From the NCBI GenBank assembly GCA_023144675.1, contig JAGLFE010000339.1, forward strand, positions 1 to 8,044: a DNA stretch of 8,044 nucleotides, read 5' to 3'. A model generated the notes under the pieces. That model was not told the origin of the DNA and searched no databases. It was given only the letters and a program-made list of their open reading frames with translations. Position 1 is the stretch's first letter. Every line of letters starts with the position of its first letter. A program made the position numbers and the translations under genes. This stretch comes from Thiomargarita sp. Lineage in GTDB: Bacteria; Pseudomonadota; Gammaproteobacteria; Beggiatoales; Beggiatoaceae. Shown piece after piece: positions 6,573 through 8,044 of the stretch.

Positions 6573-7808
6573 TCACTTTATTACTTTGGATAAAACAGCA
6601 TCTAAAATAGTTTTTAACACGTGTTCATCAATTACTTTTACATCATTCTCAGTGTTGTTGAATGACTGCCCAAACATTCGTTCACTAAGATGTTTCTTTA
6701 ATTCGTTTCTTTCTTTTGGTTCAAATGAATTTATAAATGGGTCAATTGCTCTAATTTCTAATGCAAACCACCTCGTTCTCTTTTCATTATTTCTGTGCTT
6801 AGTAGATTGTTGAGCAGCATACGCACTGCCCCACAAGAGAACACCAGATAATGAAAATGTTACAAATAACGTGTACCAAGGAAATAATTGAGATATTGTT
6901 TCTGAACTTGATGCAATATTCATAACAGAGGTGTTATAAAAAAATGAAAATAACAACCAAGCAACCGTAAAAAAAATAAATGAAACAGAAATTATTCGCC
7001 AATTATCGGCTTGTTTCTTTTCACTTTCTGCATTATTTAGATAGTTTGCACCAACACTATCTCCGGCTGTTATTTCATAAAGTTCAATGATAGCTTGATG
7101 TTTGTCTTTCCCATCGTCCAATATATTATTAATTGTTTCATTAAAATTCTCAGAACTTTTATCTAGTTTTTCTTGATATTTTTGAATCGTTGCATTGATT
7201 TCTGAATTTTTATTAGTTGAAAAATCATCGCGCCATTTGCTAAATTCTTTACTTCGTGATTCTTGAGCAGTTGAAAATTGTTTTTGCCACGAATTAACAA
7301 TTGGATTAAATTCGAGCGTTTTTTGTTCCATTTGATTAGCCAAGGCAATTAATTTTAGTTCTTTTTCCTCTACAGATAAAGTTGATTTTTCAATTTTTTT
7401 AACCAGTGTCGAAATAGTAACATCAACTAATTTCTCAAGCTCTACAATTGGATTTTGAATAGGTGATTTCTCGGCTAAACACATAAACACTGATAAAGTA
7501 GTTAGCTGATTTGTTAAGTGTTTATTAGCTTGCATAAGATTTTGAACATTACCATTTTGAATATATTCATTAATGTGACTATTTATAATTCTGTCTTTTA
7601 GTGAATTATTTAACGAGTCTAGCTGATTTATGGGAACCAATTCAGGGTCCACATTTCCAAAAACTTCTTTATACTTATTTACTAACTTTAGGAATCTTCG
7701 TTTTTCACTGACATCTTTATCATTAAATTCTTTTGATACTGATTCATATAACCAATCCAGCGTTGCATGAATAGTATGATTTTGAAACTGTTCTGTCCAT
7801 CGACTCAT
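6573..7808 (-). CDS. Uncharacterised coiled-coil membrane protein with two transmembrane helices
   Basis: I do not recognise a named family. The 411-aa protein has a long, charged, helix-rich N-terminal part (about residues 1-265), with likely coiled coil around 125-240 that is rich in Lys, Glu, Asn and Gln. Two hydrophobic helices follow (about 271-291 and 309-331), joined by a short loop. The C-terminal tail begins with a basic patch (KHRNNEKRTR, 337-346) and carries a conserved-looking stretch from W347 to G380, including AIDPFI (354-359) and ERMFG (376-380). Similar tails, as I recall, occur in hypothetical proteins of unrelated bacteria. There is no signal peptide. The topology suggests both large parts lie in the cytoplasm. 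A good AAGGA site 9 bases upstream supports the ATG at 7808. The gene is more AT-rich than its neighbours, lies 33 bp from the convergent gspE and 109 bp downstream of bioA on the same strand. Function is unknown. Confidence 0.8.
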   Translation of the reverse strand: MSRWTEQFQNHTIHATLDWLYESVSKEFNDKDVSEKRRFLKLVNKYKEVFGNVDPELVPINQLDSLNNSLKDRIINSHINEYIQNGNVQNLMQANKHLTNQLTTLSVFMCLAEKSPIQNPIVELEKLVDVTISTLVKKIEKSTLSVEEKELKLIALANQMEQKTLEFNPIVNSWQKQFSTAQESRSKEFSKWRDDFSTNKNSEINATIQKYQEKLDKSSENFNETINNILDDGKDKHQAIIELYEITAGDSVGANYLNNAESEKKQADNWRIISVSFIFFTVAWLLFSFFYNTSVMNIASSSETISQLFPWYTLFVTFSLSGVLLWGSAYAAQQSTKHRNNEKRTRWFALEIRAIDPFINSFEPKERNELKKHLSERMFGQSFNNTENDVKVIDEHVLKTILDAVLSKVIK

Positions 7809-7855
7809 GTGATGTAGTCCTTTTTTATTGTCTAAAGTTTGCAGGTTAGCTTAGA

Positions 7856-7880
7856 TTGGAGTGCTCATTTTAAACTCCAA
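7856..7880 (-). repeat. Short inverted repeat between bioA and the coiled-coil gene
   Basis: TTGGAGT (7856-7862) and ACTCCAA (7874-7880) form a perfect 7-bp stem with an 11-base loop, 37 bases after the bioA stop codon on the minus strand. No T-run follows on either strand, so it is not a standard intrinsic terminator. It might still slow or stabilise the bioA transcript end, and bioA could read through into the coiled-coil gene. Confidence 0.3.
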
Positions 7881-7917
7881 CAAATAAACACTTATTAACG
7901 TTACCAGTATAATTAAA

Positions 7918-8044
7918 TTATTGCCATAAATTTTTATCGCTAACTATTTCAATCATCGCATTAATTACCTGCATTAATTCGGCTTCTTTAATAATATAAG
8001 GTGGCATAATATAAACCAAATTTTTAAAAGGACGCACCCAAACC
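7918..8044 (-). CDS. bioA: bioA, C-terminal end only (cut by the window edge): adenosylmethionine-8-amino-7-oxononanoate aminotransferase
   Basis: Only the last 41 codons and a TAA stop are inside the window; the gene continues beyond position 8044. The visible peptide contains VWVRPFKNLVYIMPPY, which closely resembles the C-terminal signature of BioA (GVW-[LV]-RP-...-[LI]-Y-x-MPPYI), followed by the usual final helix. BioA is the PLP-dependent aminotransferase that turns 8-amino-7-oxononanoate (KAPA) into 7,8-diaminononanoate (DAPA) in biotin synthesis, with S-adenosylmethionine as amino donor. The catalytic lysine and cofactor site lie outside the window. Other class III aminotransferases share the fold, but the RPF...MPPYII pattern favours BioA. 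No other biotin gene follows it here. Confidence 0.8.
   Translation of the reverse strand, partial: VWVRPFKNLVYIMPPYIIKEAELMQVINAMIEIVSDKNLWQ

Noticed and set aside
6586..7348. Open frames inside the coiled-coil gene (6586-6813 plus, 7163-7348 minus)
   Set aside because: Both overlap an intact 411-codon gene with a good ribosome-binding site; long AT-rich open frames arise easily here.
1..8044. CRISPR array, tRNA, rRNA, transposase or phage genes
   Set aside because: No regularly spaced repeats, no cloverleaf-like sequence with a T-loop, and no matching protein was seen on either strand.

Overview
This is an AT-rich window, most likely from a gammaproteobacterium that can fix carbon through the reductive TCA cycle. 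The evidence is a two-gene ATP-citrate lyase of the rare 'type II' (Magnetococcus/Endoriftia-like) architecture, a Gram-negative type II secretion ATPase (GspE) and the end of a biotin gene (bioA). Large sulfur-oxidising bacteria of the Beggiatoaceae (Beggiatoa/Thiomargarita/Thioploca type) are known to combine such features with moderately low GC. That assignment is an inference from gene content, not something the sequence proves.

Layout. Bases 1-132 hold no gene that I can support. A strong rho-independent terminator (133-180, minus strand) ends a two-gene minus-strand operon: the ATP-grasp subunit (4237-2960) is transcribed first, then the very large CoA-ligase/citrate-synthase-like subunit (2948-204). 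The two genes are 11 bp apart, and the ribosome-binding site of the second overlaps the stop codon of the first. Next comes a 573-bp, very AT-rich divergent intergenic region (4257-4829). It contains weak promoter candidates for both directions and a 101-bp palindromic element with perfect 15-bp terminal inverted repeats. A complete GspE-family ATPase gene runs on the plus strand (4830-6539). It converges on a 411-aa coiled-coil, two-helix membrane protein of unknown function on the minus strand (7808-6573), which is clearly more AT-rich than its neighbours. The right edge (8044-7918, minus strand) carries the last 41 codons of bioA, upstream of the coiled-coil gene.

How the genes work together. 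The two lyase subunits form one enzyme: ATP + citrate + CoA gives acetyl-CoA + oxaloacetate, the key step for running the TCA cycle in reverse. The other three genes have no visible functional link to it or to each other. gspE stands alone without gspF or other secretion genes, and the coiled-coil gene looks like an accessory or acquired gene downstream of bioA. No tRNA, rRNA, CRISPR array, transposase or phage gene is visible. The points most worth a second look are the active-site pattern of the type II lyase, the palindromic element in the divergent promoter region, and the uncharacterised membrane coiled-coil protein.
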